NCBI RefSeq assembly: GCF_016031625.1
Contig: NZ_JACCHP010000002.1
Location: 372,001 to 436,000, forward strand
Reading direction: 5' to 3'
Origin: Bradyrhizobium agreste
GTDB lineage: Bacteria; Pseudomonadota; Alphaproteobacteria; Rhizobiales; Xanthobacteraceae
DNA: 64,000 nt
Of the stretch, positions 9,018 to 17,778 are shown piece by piece. The notes below the pieces were generated by a model. The model ran no database searches. It saw only the letters and a program-made list of their open reading frames with translations, and was not told the DNA's origin. The position numbers and the translations under genes were made by a program. Within the stretch, counting starts at the first letter, position 1, and the number at the start of each line of letters is the position of its first letter.

Positions 9018-9505
9018 TGCCCCGCTCCGAGCGTCTTCTTCATGGTGGTGTTGGCGAGCCACTCGTCATTCACAGCGACGCTGTTGCGCTGCTGGGCGGT
9101 GTAGCCGCGCTTGGCGAAGAAGCCCTCCGCGGTATCGCTCGCATCCACCGATAAACTCTGGGCGCCGCGTCCACCGGCGAGCTTCTCCAGCGCGTCGACC
9201 AGCATGGTCGCGATGCCCTGTCTGCTGACGGCCGGATGCACATAGAGCATGCGGATGTGATCATTGCCGCGGAGCGAGGCGAAGCCGACGGGCGAGCCTT
9301 CCAGCGTCGCGATCAGCGTCAGGTCGGACGCGAGCCGCTTGCCGAACTCTTCGTCCTCGGCCGCCGCCATCCAGGCTTCCTGCTGCGCCTCGCTATAATC
9401 GTCGCCGGTCAATTCCTCGATGCTAGCGGCGAAGATCGCGGCGAGCATCGGCACATCATCAGGCAGGAAGGGCCGCAGTGCGGGCTTTGGCAAAGTCTGT
9501 CCCAT
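9014..9505 (-). CDS. GNAT family N-acetyltransferase
   Basis: A 163-residue single-domain acetyltransferase. The acetyl-CoA pyrophosphate loop is seen as VSRQGIATML near residue 100 (the Q/R-x-x-G-x-A/G type), preceded by the strand RMLYVHP. It most likely acetylates a small-molecule amine or a protein amine; no substrate can be named. The frame extends further upstream, but ATG 9505 follows TGAGGA and the conserved domain begins there. Its stop overlaps the start of cimA by 4 bases and it begins 5 bases after the stop of the 37-residue peptide gene, so it belongs to the cysS chain. Confidence 0.8.
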   Translation of the reverse strand: MGQTLPKPALRPFLPDDVPMLAAIFAASIEELTGDDYSEAQQEAWMAAAEDEEFGKRLASDLTLIATLEGSPVGFASLRGNDHIRMLYVHPAVSRQGIATMLVDALEKLAGGRGAQSLSVDASDTAEGFFAKRGYTAQQRNSVAVNDEWLANTTMKKTLGAGQ

Positions 9506-9510
9506 CGTCC

Positions 9511-9624
9511 TCACCACATTCCATAGAGCTTGAGCACGATCGCCACCGCGCCGGCGAGCAGCGCGATCTTGAGCGCGATGTAATAGAGCCAGTGCCGCGG
9601 AAATGGCGTGTCGGGCCGCTTCAT
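9511..9624 (-). CDS. 37-residue single-helix membrane peptide
   Basis: A short gene of 38 codons, ATG at 9622-9624 and TGA at 9511-9513. The peptide begins [15 protein letters not shown] and continues into a hydrophobic helix (residues about 13-33) rich in Ala, Leu, Ile and Val. The start ATG overlaps the cysS stop (ATGA), and the stop is 5 bases before the acetyltransferase ATG. This arrangement, no spacing on either side plus a clean positive-inside membrane helix, supports a translated gene. No function is known to me; it may be a membrane-anchored accessory or a coupling peptide. Confidence 0.6.
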   Translation of the reverse strand: MKRPDTPFPRHWLYYIALKIALLAGAVAIVLKLYGMW

Positions 9625-11003
9625 CGCGCGATCTCCCAGGTCGTGCCTTCCTTGGAGTCCTTGATCGCAACGCCCATCGCAGCGAGCAGGTCGCGGATGC
9701 GGTCGGATTCCTTAAAGTCCTTCCGCGCACGCGCAGCTGTCCGCTCCGCGAGCAGGCGCTCGACCTCCTTGGCATCGACCCCGCTCGCCTGCTGCTTGCG
9801 CCCTTCCCACTGCGCCGCGCTCTCGGAGAGGAATCCGAGCAGCCGCAACGAGCCCGCAAGACCTGCGATATCATTGCCGCGCAGCCCGTGCAGCGCCGCG
9901 ATCGCCTGCGGCGTATTGAGGTCGTCGAGCAGCGGTCCGACCACCGACGCAGCCGGCTCGCCGGGCGCGACATCGGCCGCGACGCGGTACCAGTCATCGA
10001 GCGTCTTGGCGCTCTCCTCCACCGACTTCATGGTCCAGTCGATCGGCGAGCGGTAATGCGTCTTCAGCATGTTCAGACGCAGCACCTCGCCCGGCCAATC
10101 CGCGAGCAGCTCATGGATGGTGACGAAGTTGCCGAGGCTCTTCGACATCTTCTCACTCTCGACCTGCAGGAAGCCGTTGTGCATCCAGTAGTTCGCCATG
10201 CGCTGCTGGTGGAAGGCGCAGCAGGTCTGCGCGACCTCGTTCTCGTGGTGCGGAAACACGAGATCGATACCGCCGCCGTGGATGTCGAAGTGCTCGCCGA
10301 GATGCTTCCAGGCCATGGCCGAGCACTCGATGTGCCAGCCCGGACGTCCCTCCGCCTTGATGCCCGCCGGGGACGGCCAGGACGGCTCGCCCGGCTTGGA
10401 CGGCTTCCACAGCACGAAATCGGTCGCATCGCGCTTGTAGGGGGCGACGTCGACGCGGGCGCCCGCGATCATCTCGTCGAGCGAGCGCTTCGACAGCGCG
10501 CCATAGCGCGGCAGCGCGGAATTCGCCGCATTCATCGCCTGGGGCGAGAACAGCACGTGGTCCTCGGCGACATAGGCAAAGCCGCCGGCGACGAGCCTTT
10601 CGATGATCTCGCGCATCTCGCCGATATGCTCGGTCGCGCGCGGCTCGACGCTCGGCCGCAGCGCGCCGAGCGCGTCGACGTCGGCATGAAACTGCCGGCC
10701 CGTCTCCTCCGTGACCTTGCGAATAGCCTCGTTCAGCGGCAGGCCGGGAAAATCGCGCGCGGCGCGGTCATTGATCTTGTCGTCGACGTCGGTGATGTTG
10801 CGGACATATTTGACATGCGCCTCGCCGTAGAGGTGGCGCAGCAGCCGAAACAGCACGTCGAACACGATCACCGGCCGCGCATTGCCGATATGGGCGAAGT
10901 CATAGACCGTCGGTCCGCAGACATACATGCGGACGTTGTTCGGATCGAGCGGCACGAAGGTGCGCTTTTCCCGGCTCAGCGTATCGTAAAGACGCAATTC
11001 CAT
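9621..11003 (-). CDS. cysS: Cysteinyl-tRNA synthetase
   Basis: Charges tRNA-Cys. The 460-residue class Ia enzyme shows the adenylate-binding HIGN motif at FAHIGNARP near residue 37, KMSKS in KMSKSLGNF near residue 285, and the zinc ligands Cys29 (VCGPT) with the later Cys and HHENE residues. This is the usual length. The start ATG follows a weak purine stretch. It leads a minus-strand chain: cysS, the 37-residue peptide, the acetyltransferase and cimA, each joined by overlaps or gaps of a few bases. Confidence 0.97.
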   Translation of the reverse strand: MELRLYDTLSREKRTFVPLDPNNVRMYVCGPTVYDFAHIGNARPVIVFDVLFRLLRHLYGEAHVKYVRNITDVDDKINDRAARDFPGLPLNEAIRKVTEETGRQFHADVDALGALRPSVEPRATEHIGEMREIIERLVAGGFAYVAEDHVLFSPQAMNAANSALPRYGALSKRSLDEMIAGARVDVAPYKRDATDFVLWKPSKPGEPSWPSPAGIKAEGRPGWHIECSAMAWKHLGEHFDIHGGGIDLVFPHHENEVAQTCCAFHQQRMANYWMHNGFLQVESEKMSKSLGNFVTIHELLADWPGEVLRLNMLKTHYRSPIDWTMKSVEESAKTLDDWYRVAADVAPGEPAASVVGPLLDDLNTPQAIAALHGLRGNDIAGLAGSLRLLGFLSESAAQWEGRKQQASGVDAKEVERLLAERTAARARKDFKESDRIRDLLAAMGVAIKDSKEGTTWEIAR

Positions 11004-11292
11004 GACAACCCATCCCTCTCGGCCGGGCGTCCAAGGCTCTCAATGTGTTTGAGAAAAGACGGCTCCAGCCAGCGAATCGCTAGCTCGTAATCTCGCGGCA
11101 AATGGCGCAAATGGCGAGGAGACCGTTCATGCGGGCACATATGGGCCAGCACGGGCCCCGGCGTCAAGGGCCGCGAAAATGCCGCTTTTCCCTCCGCAAG
11201 GGGCGCGGCGGGCCTTCAGGGTTCATGATCCCCTAACCATTTGAGGCCATTCTGGAACCCGCGGTTCCCTGATTTTTTTCGCCGGTATTTTC

Positions 11293-11574
11293 ATGCGATC
11301 CCTGCTCGCGCTCATTTTCGGCGCCTCGCTGCTTGCAGCACCTCCCGCGTGCGCCGAGACCCGCGTCTTCATCATCGCCGACCAGTGCCTGGCCAAAGGC
11401 GACACGTGCGGCGCCTCCGCCGCGCGCACCTATTGCCAGTCACGAGATTTTGCGAAGGCTTCAAACTATCGCCGGGTCGATCCCGACGAAATTACCGGCT
11501 CCGTCCCCAAAACCGGCACAAACTGCTCCCATGGCCGTTGCGACGAATATGTCGCAATCACCTGCCAGCGCTGA
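11293..11574 (+). CDS. Small secreted cysteine-rich protein
   Basis: A 93-residue protein with a clear Sec signal peptide (residues 1-21, cleavage after ACA-E). The mature part has six Cys residues, likely forming disulfides in the periplasm, with spacing C-x6-C-x8-C early and C-x4-C-x7-C late. I do not recognise the family. It is divergent from cysS across 289 bp, and no Shine-Dalgarno is evident; a run of T residues (11273-11279) precedes it. Confidence 0.65.
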   Translation: MRSLLALIFGASLLAAPPACAETRVFIIADQCLAKGDTCGASAARTYCQSRDFAKASNYRRVDPDEITGSVPKTGTNCSHGRCDEYVAITCQR

Positions 11575-11714
11575 ATTCCCTCGGAGCTGGCGGACCTTAG
11601 GACCAGTTCGGCCCCTGAAACGACGTGACGATGCCGCAGGAAGCGGCTATTGGGAGGGCGCGCTTCGGCCCCCACCTCACTTGGATGATCACGCCGGGCC
11701 GTGACCTCGCTAGA

Positions 11715-12893
11715 ATGGCGGATATGCCTGAATTCTTCTTTCTCTTCCGTGCCCGCTCCCTGCTTGCCTGCACCGTGCTCCTCGGCACCGCCGTGCTCGC
11801 CAATGGCGCTTTGGCGCAGGCCGGCCCGCCCCAGCCCGGCCAGAACGGGCTCGGACCGAACCCGATGTGCGTGCGCCTGGAAGCCCAGCTCGCGGCGCTC
11901 GATCGCGGCGGCGGGGGTGATGCCGCGCGCGAGGAGCAGATCCGCCGCTATCAGGATTCCCAGGCCAAGCAGCAGGCCGAGCTCGACCGCGTCACCATGC
12001 AGGCCAAGCGCATGGGCTGCGATTCCTCCGGCTTCTTCTCGCTGTTCAACGGCCAGTCGGCGCAGTGCGGTCCGGTCAACACCCAGATCCAGCAGATGCG
12101 CGCCAATCTGGACCAGATCACCGGCAGCCTCGAGCGGCTGCGCGGCGGTCCCGGCGCCAGCCCGGAGCGCGACAATCAGCGCCGCTCGGTGCTGATGGCG
12201 CTGGCGCAGAACAATTGCGGCCCGCAATATGCCAATGCCGCGCAATCGCAAGGCGGCGGCAATTTCCTGAGCAATCTGTTCGGCGGCAACAACCCGAACA
12301 ATCCGCAACCCATGCCGCCCTCCGATCTCGGCCCGCAATCCGGCACCTTCCGCACCGTCTGCGTGCGCACCTGCGACGGCGCCTATTTCCCGATCTCCTT
12401 TGCCACCGTGCCGGCGCGCTTTCCCGACGACGAGAAGACCTGCAAGGCGCTGTGCCCGGCCGCTGAAGCCGTGCTCTACACCCATCGCAATCCCGGCGAG
12501 GACATGAACGCGGCGGTCTCGATCGGCGGCCAGCCCTACACGGCGCTGCCGACCGCATTCAAATTCCGCAGCGAGTTCAACCCGTCCTGCTCCTGCAAGG
12601 CGGCGGGGCAGACCTGGGCGGATGCGCTCAAATCGGCCGACGACAAGGCGAGCGTCGAGCAGCAGGGCGACATCATCGTCACCGAGGAAAGCGCCAGGAA
12701 GATGCAGCAGCAGCGGCTCAACAAGGGTGCGCCGCCCCCTGCCAATGCCAAGAAAGGCGCGGCGCCCGCGCCGACGACGGCCACAGCACCGGCTGCGACA
12801 CCGTCGGCGGACACCGGCACGGCTGCGCCGAGTTCAGAGAACAAGCCGATCCGCTCGGTCGGCCCGACCTTCCTGCCGCAGCAGCAGAAGTAG
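11715..12893 (+). CDS. Exported DUF2865 protein
   Basis: A 392-residue protein with a signal peptide whose hydrophobic core ends near ANGALAQA. The mature region has a Gln-rich helical segment, then a conserved cysteine-rich domain with CVRTCDGAYFPISF and SCSCKAAGQTW, as in DUF2865 proteins of Bradyrhizobium and relatives, and a Pro/Ala-rich low-complexity tail. The DUF has no known function; the exported state and disulfide-prone Cys pairs suggest a cell-envelope role. The start is uncertain: ATG 11715 is used, with 11724 and 11685 in the same frame. Confidence 0.78.
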   Translation: MADMPEFFFLFRARSLLACTVLLGTAVLANGALAQAGPPQPGQNGLGPNPMCVRLEAQLAALDRGGGGDAAREEQIRRYQDSQAKQQAELDRVTMQAKRMGCDSSGFFSLFNGQSAQCGPVNTQIQQMRANLDQITGSLERLRGGPGASPERDNQRRSVLMALAQNNCGPQYANAAQSQGGGNFLSNLFGGNNPNNPQPMPPSDLGPQSGTFRTVCVRTCDGAYFPISFATVPARFPDDEKTCKALCPAAEAVLYTHRNPGEDMNAAVSIGGQPYTALPTAFKFRSEFNPSCSCKAAGQTWADALKSADDKASVEQQGDIIVTEESARKMQQQRLNKGAPPPANAKKGAAPAPTTATAPAATPSADTGTAAPSSENKPIRSVGPTFLPQQQK

Positions 12894-12947
12894 GCCCTGC
12901 TCCGTCATACCCTGTGAAGGCGGCCGCCGGGCGCGGCCGTTTCGCTG

Positions 12948-13856
12948 TTACGGCTCGCGCTCGCGGCTCCACGGGAAGAGATTGGCCGGAAAGTCTGCCG
13001 CGTAGCGCCTGCCCTTAGGGAGCGCCGTCGGTGCGTCCGGTGGGTTCGGATTAGGCTCGACCACCCGCCGATAGAGGTGCCAGGTGGCATGGCCGAGCAC
13101 CGGCAGAACAACGGCGAGACCGACGAAGAGCGGCAGCGAGCCGATCACGAGCAGCGCCGCCACGATGAGGCCCCATCCGGCCATCGCAACCGGATTCGCC
13201 GCCACCGCTCGGAGCGACGTGCGGATCGCGTCGATCGCAGTCGCATGACGGTCCAGCATCAACGGAAACGACACGACGCTGACGCACAAGGCCACAACCG
13301 CAAACAGGAAGCCAACACCGCAACCGATGAGGATGAGAGACCAGCCTTCCGGCGTCGTCAGCACGCGCGTTGCGAAATCGGGAATGCTTGCAGCCGCCGC
13401 GTGGCCGAAGATCGCGACATAAATTGCGTTCGCGACACCGATCCAGGCCCCGAACAGGACCAGCAGGAGCACGCCGAGCTCGACCATGGCACCGAACGAC
13501 GGTGCGCGCAGCACCTTGATCGCATCCCATGCCTCGACCTCCTCGCCACGCTCGCGACGCCGGCTGAGTTCGTAGAGACCGATCGCGGCAAAAGGACCGA
13601 TCAAGGCAAAGCCGGCGGCCAGCGGAAACAGTAGCGGCAGCACCGAATAGCCGAGCACCATCCTGAACAGGACGAGACCGAGAACGGGATAAATCAGGCA
13701 CACGACGATCGCGTGACTCGGCATTGCCTGGAAATCCCCCCAACCCAGGCGCAGGGCCTCGGTCAGGTCGGAAAAGCTGATCTTGCGAATGGGATAGGAG
13801 GCCGCTTCGCCGAAGACGTGCCGCCTGACGATGTCGTGGGAGTACAGAGTGGCCAT
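12948..13856 (-). CDS. DUF2189 integral membrane protein
   Basis: A 302-residue polytopic protein with about six membrane segments. The N-terminal block with PIRKISFSDLTEALRLGWGDF, the paired helices, and the pattern of loops match DUF2189, a family often found near respiratory genes. Function is not known. ATG 13856 is chosen for the GGGAGGG ribosome site at 7 bases; an upstream ATG at 13913 lacks one. It is transcribed away from the cytochrome oxidase operon across a 517-bp gap, which is suggestive of shared regulation but not proof. Confidence 0.8.
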   Translation of the reverse strand: MATLYSHDIVRRHVFGEAASYPIRKISFSDLTEALRLGWGDFQAMPSHAIVVCLIYPVLGLVLFRMVLGYSVLPLLFPLAAGFALIGPFAAIGLYELSRRRERGEEVEAWDAIKVLRAPSFGAMVELGVLLLVLFGAWIGVANAIYVAIFGHAAAASIPDFATRVLTTPEGWSLILIGCGVGFLFAVVALCVSVVSFPLMLDRHATAIDAIRTSLRAVAANPVAMAGWGLIVAALLVIGSLPLFVGLAVVLPVLGHATWHLYRRVVEPNPNPPDAPTALPKGRRYAADFPANLFPWSREREP

Positions 13857-14050
13857 GAACGGACCCTCCCGTGCTGAAAATCGCGGTTTCGATAACACGC
13901 GCTTTTCAGCCACGCGTGTCCGCCTGACGAGCAGGAAACGCGATGGGTCAGGTACGGCAACCCAGGTTCAGCACCCGAGCCTGGCCGGACGGAACCCGTC
14001 GCGACCTGCCTGGCAAGCTTAGCGCGCGCGGAGCACGGCTGCACTCACGG

Positions 14051-14099
14051 TTGGGTGAATTGCGCACCAGCACGGATTTGTGCGTTGCATCACCCAACT
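14051..14099. repeat. Inverted repeat, possible dispersed element
   Basis: GTTGGGTGA (14051-14059) and TCACCCAAC (14091-14099) are perfect complements, and the inner part GCGCAC/GTGCG continues an imperfect stem. The sequence is typical of short repeated intergenic pieces in Bradyrhizobium as I remember them, but copy number cannot be judged from one window. Confidence 0.45.
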
Positions 14100-14220
14100 C
14101 CAACATGCGCACCTGATGTCGTTTGCGAGCACGGCAATCATCAATTCGGGCACCCACATTGCTCTATTGACGCCGGATTAGGCTGGTATCATTTTAGACG
14201 GAGACGCCCTTAGAGTTGAT

Positions 14221-14250
14221 GATCGCGAGCGTTCTCTTGATCTCGCGATC
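14221..14250. promoter_or_regulatory. Perfect 9-bp inverted repeat upstream of coxM
   Basis: GATCGCGAG (14221-14229) and CTCGCGATC (14242-14250) flank a 12-base loop, about 125 bp before the coxM start. It could be a leader hairpin or a dimeric regulator site. Confidence 0.4.
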
Positions 14251-14373
14251 AGTGGAATGGGCGAGGCAAAAGGCCGGCGATGGCATGAATGCCAAGAAGG
14301 GCAGCCATCGCGACAGACATGAGCTCCGCCCTGGATTCGTATCCGTAGCCTTCGATGGCAAGGATGGATCAGG

Positions 14374-15207
14374 ATGGCTGTCGCACTGATACTGCTTCTG
14401 GTCGCGATCGGCTCGGTGCTGTTTCACATCTACAGCCCGTGGTGGTGGACGCCGATCGCCACGAACTGGGCCTATATCGACCACACCATCAACATTACGT
14501 TCTGGATCACGGGCTTCGTTTTCGTCGCGGTCATCGCCTTCATGGCTTACTGCGTCTTCCGCTTTCACCACAAAGAGGGAAGACGGGCTGACTACAATCC
14601 GGAAAACAAAAGGCTCGAGTGGTGGCTGAGCGTCGGGACCGGCGTCGGCGTCGCGGCCATGCTGGCGCCCGGCCTCGTGGTCTGGCACCAGTTCGTGACG
14701 GTGCCTGCGGATGCCACCGAGGTTGAGGTCATGGGCCAGCAATGGCAGTGGAGCTTCCGCCTTCCGGGCAAGGATGGGCGGTTGGGCACATCCGATGTCC
14801 GCAACATCGCTGCCGACAATCCGATGGGGCTCAACCATGACGACGCCCACGCGCAGGACGACGTCGTGATCGAGAACGGGGACCTGCACCTTCAAGTCGG
14901 AAAGCCGGTCAAGGTTCTCCTCCGCTCGGTTGATGTCCTGCACGATTTCTACGTGCCCGAATTCCGGGCCAAGATGGACATGGTTCCAGGCATGGTGACC
15001 TATTTCTGGATGACGCCGATCCGAACCGGAACGTTCGATGTTCTCTGTGCGGAGCTCTGTGGCGCTGCCCACTATCAGATGCGGGCCAAGGTCATCGTCG
15101 ACGAAGAGCGTGAATATCACGCGTGGCTGGAGCAACAAAAGACGTTTGCCGAACTGTCGCCGGCAAAAGCCATCGTGAAGGCGACGTACCAGTCCGGCGG
15201 CAAGTAG
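14374..15207 (+). CDS. coxM: Cytochrome c oxidase subunit II (CoxM type)
   Basis: The CuA-bearing subunit that takes electrons from cytochrome c. The CuA ligands are all visible: His190 in VLHDFYVPEF, then Cys225, Glu227, Cys229, His233 and Met236 in CAELCGAAHYQM. The 277-residue protein has three hydrophobic segments (about 1-20, 35-60, 85-105), one more than the usual two, and no fused cytochrome c domain at the C-terminus. It begins a plus-strand operon of II, I, III-like, III-like and IV-like genes, the order known for the alternative oxidase coxMNOP of Bradyrhizobium japonicum; the symbol rests on that match. AAGGA at 14360-14364 may be the ribosome site. Confidence 0.9.
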   Translation: MAVALILLLVAIGSVLFHIYSPWWWTPIATNWAYIDHTINITFWITGFVFVAVIAFMAYCVFRFHHKEGRRADYNPENKRLEWWLSVGTGVGVAAMLAPGLVVWHQFVTVPADATEVEVMGQQWQWSFRLPGKDGRLGTSDVRNIAADNPMGLNHDDAHAQDDVVIENGDLHLQVGKPVKVLLRSVDVLHDFYVPEFRAKMDMVPGMVTYFWMTPIRTGTFDVLCAELCGAAHYQMRAKVIVDEEREYHAWLEQQKTFAELSPAKAIVKATYQSGGK

Positions 15208-15284
15208 CAAGCTGCCGCCGCGAAATAGATCGGGTGCATGAGGCCAACGCCTCGCTTCCGATGGAAACGACCGAGGAGGTTTCT

Positions 15285-17063
15285 ATGGTCGATATTCCAT
15301 ATGAAGGGATCGAAGGCATTCCGCCTGCCGAAGTACCTGACGTCGAGCTCTATCATCCGCGGAGCTGGTGGACACGGTATGTCTTCTCGCAGGACGCCAA
15401 GGTGATCGCCATTCAGTATTCGCTGACGGCCACGGCCATCGGGCTGGTGGCCCTGGTGCTGTCGTGGCTGATGCGGCTGCAACTGGGATTCCCCGGCACC
15501 TTCTCTTTCATCGATGCCAACCAGTACCTCCAGTTCATCACCATGCACGGCATGATCATGGTGATCTATCTGCTCACCGCATTGTTCCTCGGCGGCTTCG
15601 GTAACTACCTGATCCCGCTGATGGTCGGCGCCCGGGACATGGTCTTCCCTTATGTGAACATGCTGAGCTACTGGGTCTACCTGCTCGCGGTCCTGGTCCT
15701 GGCCTCGACATTCTTCGTGCCCGGCGGCCCCACCGGCGCCGGCTGGACGCTCTACCCGCCGCAAGCAATCCTCTCCGGAACGCCCGGGCAGGACTGGGGC
15801 ATCATTCTCATGATGTCGTCCCTGATCCTGTTCATCATCGGCTTCACCATGGGCGGGCTCAATTACGTGGTCACGGTGCTCCAGGCACGCACCCGCGGCA
15901 TGACGTTGATGCGCCTGCCCCTGACGGTGTGGGGCATTTTCACGGCGACCGTCATGGCGCTCTTGGCATTCCCTGCCCTCTTCGTTGCCTCGGTCATGCT
16001 GCTGCTCGACCGTCTCCTCGGAACCAGCTTCTTCATGCCCTCTCTCGTCGAGATGGGACAGCTGTCGAAGTACGGCGGCGGCAGCCCACTGCTCTTCCAG
16101 CACCTGTTCTGGTTCTTCGGCCATCCCGAGGTCTACATCGTCGCCCTGCCCGCCTTCGGCATCGTCTCCGATCTGATCAGCACCCATGCGCGGAAGAACA
16201 TCTTTGGTTACCGCATGATGGTCTGGGCAATCGTGGCCATCGGCGCGCTCAGCTTCATCGTATGGGCGCACCACATGTATGTGAGCGGCATGTTCCCGCA
16301 ATTCGGGTACTTCTTCGCCACCACGACGCTCATCATCGCCATCCCCACCGCGATCAAGGTCTATAACTGGGTGCTGACCCTGTGGCGCGGCGACATTCAT
16401 CTGACGGTGCCGATGCTGTTCGCCCTCGGCTTCATCATCACCTTCGTGAACGGCGGGCTCACAGGCCTCTTCCTCGGCAACGTCGTCGTGGACGTGCCCC
16501 TTTCGGATACCATGTTCGTGGTCGCGCACTTTCACATGGTGATGGGCGTGGCGCCGATCATGGTCGTGCTCGGCGCGATCTATCATTGGTACCCAAAGGT
16601 CACGGGGCGGATGCTGAACGAGGCCATGGGCAAGTTTCACTTCTGGGTCACCTTCCTCGGCGCCTACCTGATCTTCTTCCCGATGCACTATCTTGGACTG
16701 CTCGGGGTCCCGCGCCGGTATTTCGAACTCGGAGATGCGACGTTCATCCCGTCCTCGGCCCATTCACTCAACGCCTTCATCTCCGTGGTGGCATTGACCG
16801 TCGGCTTCAGCCAGATGGTGTTCCTGTTCAATCTCGCCTGGAGCCTGTTCAAAGGTGAGGCCTCGGGCGGCAATCCATGGCGGGCGACGACGCTGGAGTG
16901 GCAGACGCCGGAGACGCCTCCAGGACACGGCAACTGGGGCAAGGACCTCCCGGTCGTGTACCGCTGGGCCTACGATTACAGTGTGCCCGGCGCCGCGGAG
17001 GACTTCATTCCGCAGAACCAGCCGCCGCGCGCGAGGAAGCTCATTCAGGGAGCTGCTTCGTGA
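15285..17063 (+). CDS. coxN: Cytochrome c oxidase subunit I (CoxN type)
   Basis: The catalytic heme-copper subunit, 592 residues and about 12 helices. Heme ligands appear as His88 (HGMIMV) and the pair in HFH (His415 and His417). CuB ligands are His280, cross-linked to Tyr284 in GHPEVY, and the pair His329-His330. Glu282 in GHPEVY and the Asp in GARDMVFP match the D-channel of A1-type, proton-pumping oxidases. ATG 15285 has GAGGAGG at 15273-15279; the frame opens earlier inside coxM but without support. Its stop overlaps the GTG of the next gene. Confidence 0.95.
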   Translation: MVDIPYEGIEGIPPAEVPDVELYHPRSWWTRYVFSQDAKVIAIQYSLTATAIGLVALVLSWLMRLQLGFPGTFSFIDANQYLQFITMHGMIMVIYLLTALFLGGFGNYLIPLMVGARDMVFPYVNMLSYWVYLLAVLVLASTFFVPGGPTGAGWTLYPPQAILSGTPGQDWGIILMMSSLILFIIGFTMGGLNYVVTVLQARTRGMTLMRLPLTVWGIFTATVMALLAFPALFVASVMLLLDRLLGTSFFMPSLVEMGQLSKYGGGSPLLFQHLFWFFGHPEVYIVALPAFGIVSDLISTHARKNIFGYRMMVWAIVAIGALSFIVWAHHMYVSGMFPQFGYFFATTTLIIAIPTAIKVYNWVLTLWRGDIHLTVPMLFALGFIITFVNGGLTGLFLGNVVVDVPLSDTMFVVAHFHMVMGVAPIMVVLGAIYHWYPKVTGRMLNEAMGKFHFWVTFLGAYLIFFPMHYLGLLGVPRRYFELGDATFIPSSAHSLNAFISVVALTVGFSQMVFLFNLAWSLFKGEASGGNPWRATTLEWQTPETPPGHGNWGKDLPVVYRWAYDYSVPGAAEDFIPQNQPPRARKLIQGAAS

Positions 17064-17764
17064 GCGCCATCATTCTGTTCCTGACTGTGGTTGCGGTGAT
17101 CGTCGGATGGTGGCTGTCGCAGCAGCGGCTGACGGCCAAGCCCTGGCTGGAGGAAGGCCCGGTCGGTGACTTCCCCGGCGGCGACAGCATGACCTGGCCG
17201 GCAGCAAAGGTCGGGCTTGGCGTGTTTCTCGCTGTCGCGAGCGTATTATTCGTCCTCTTCATCAGCGCCTACTCGATGCGCATGAGCGTGGTGGACTGGC
17301 GGCCGCTGCCGGTCCCGCGGCTGCTCTGGGTCAACACGGGCGTCCTGGTCCTGAGCAGTGCAGCGCTACAATGGTCGTACGTTGCTGCTCGGCGACACGA
17401 CACCGAGAACGTCATGATCGGCCTGCTCGCGGGCGGAGCATCTGCCGTGATCTTCCTCGCCGGACAGCTCCTGGCCTGGCAACGGCTCGGGGCTGCCGGA
17501 TATTTCGTGGCGTCCAATCCGGCGAATTCCTTCTTCTATCTGCTGACCGCGGTGCATGGACTGCATCTGACCGGCGGTCTGGTGGCCTTGGGCCGCACCT
17601 CAGCCAAGATGTGGCGCGGCGCCGAGATCGCCGAGATGCGATTGAGCGTGGAGCTATGCGCCATTTACTGGCACTTCATGCTGCTGGTCTGGCTTGTCCT
17701 GCTCGGTCTTCTCACCGGCTGGACCGATGATTTCGTCGACATCTGCCGCCGGTTGCTGAGCTAG
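17060..17764 (+). CDS. coxO: Cytochrome c oxidase subunit III-like protein (CoxO type)
   Basis: A 234-residue polytopic membrane protein of the subunit III / CyoC superfamily. Family signs are AVHGLHLTGGLVAL near residue 175 and the final IYWHFMLLVWLVLLG helix. The start is GTG 17060, which overlaps the coxN stop (GTGA) and follows CAGGGAG; a longer frame from 16877 would run inside coxN. The two III-like genes in a row are a feature of coxMNOP operons, where O and P are distinct paralogues. It probably stabilises subunit I and its proton path. Confidence 0.88.
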   Translation: MSAIILFLTVVAVIVGWWLSQQRLTAKPWLEEGPVGDFPGGDSMTWPAAKVGLGVFLAVASVLFVLFISAYSMRMSVVDWRPLPVPRLLWVNTGVLVLSSAALQWSYVAARRHDTENVMIGLLAGGASAVIFLAGQLLAWQRLGAAGYFVASNPANSFFYLLTAVHGLHLTGGLVALGRTSAKMWRGAEIAEMRLSVELCAIYWHFMLLVWLVLLGLLTGWTDDFVDICRRLLS

Positions 17765-17778
17765 GGAGGCGAGACCAG

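Larger units (their letters stand above)
13857..14373. other. 517-bp divergent intergenic region before the oxidase operon
   Basis: No gene was found here. It holds two inverted repeats listed separately (14051-14099 and 14221-14250). A TTGACG at 14166-14171 could be a -35 element, but no -10 at proper spacing is convincing. No FNR/FixK-type TTGAT-N4-ATCAA site was seen. Confidence 0.5.

Noticed and set aside
14237..14252. FixK/FNR box before coxM
   Set aside because: TTGATCTCGCGATCAG has a centre that is too long and the second half-site is wrong.
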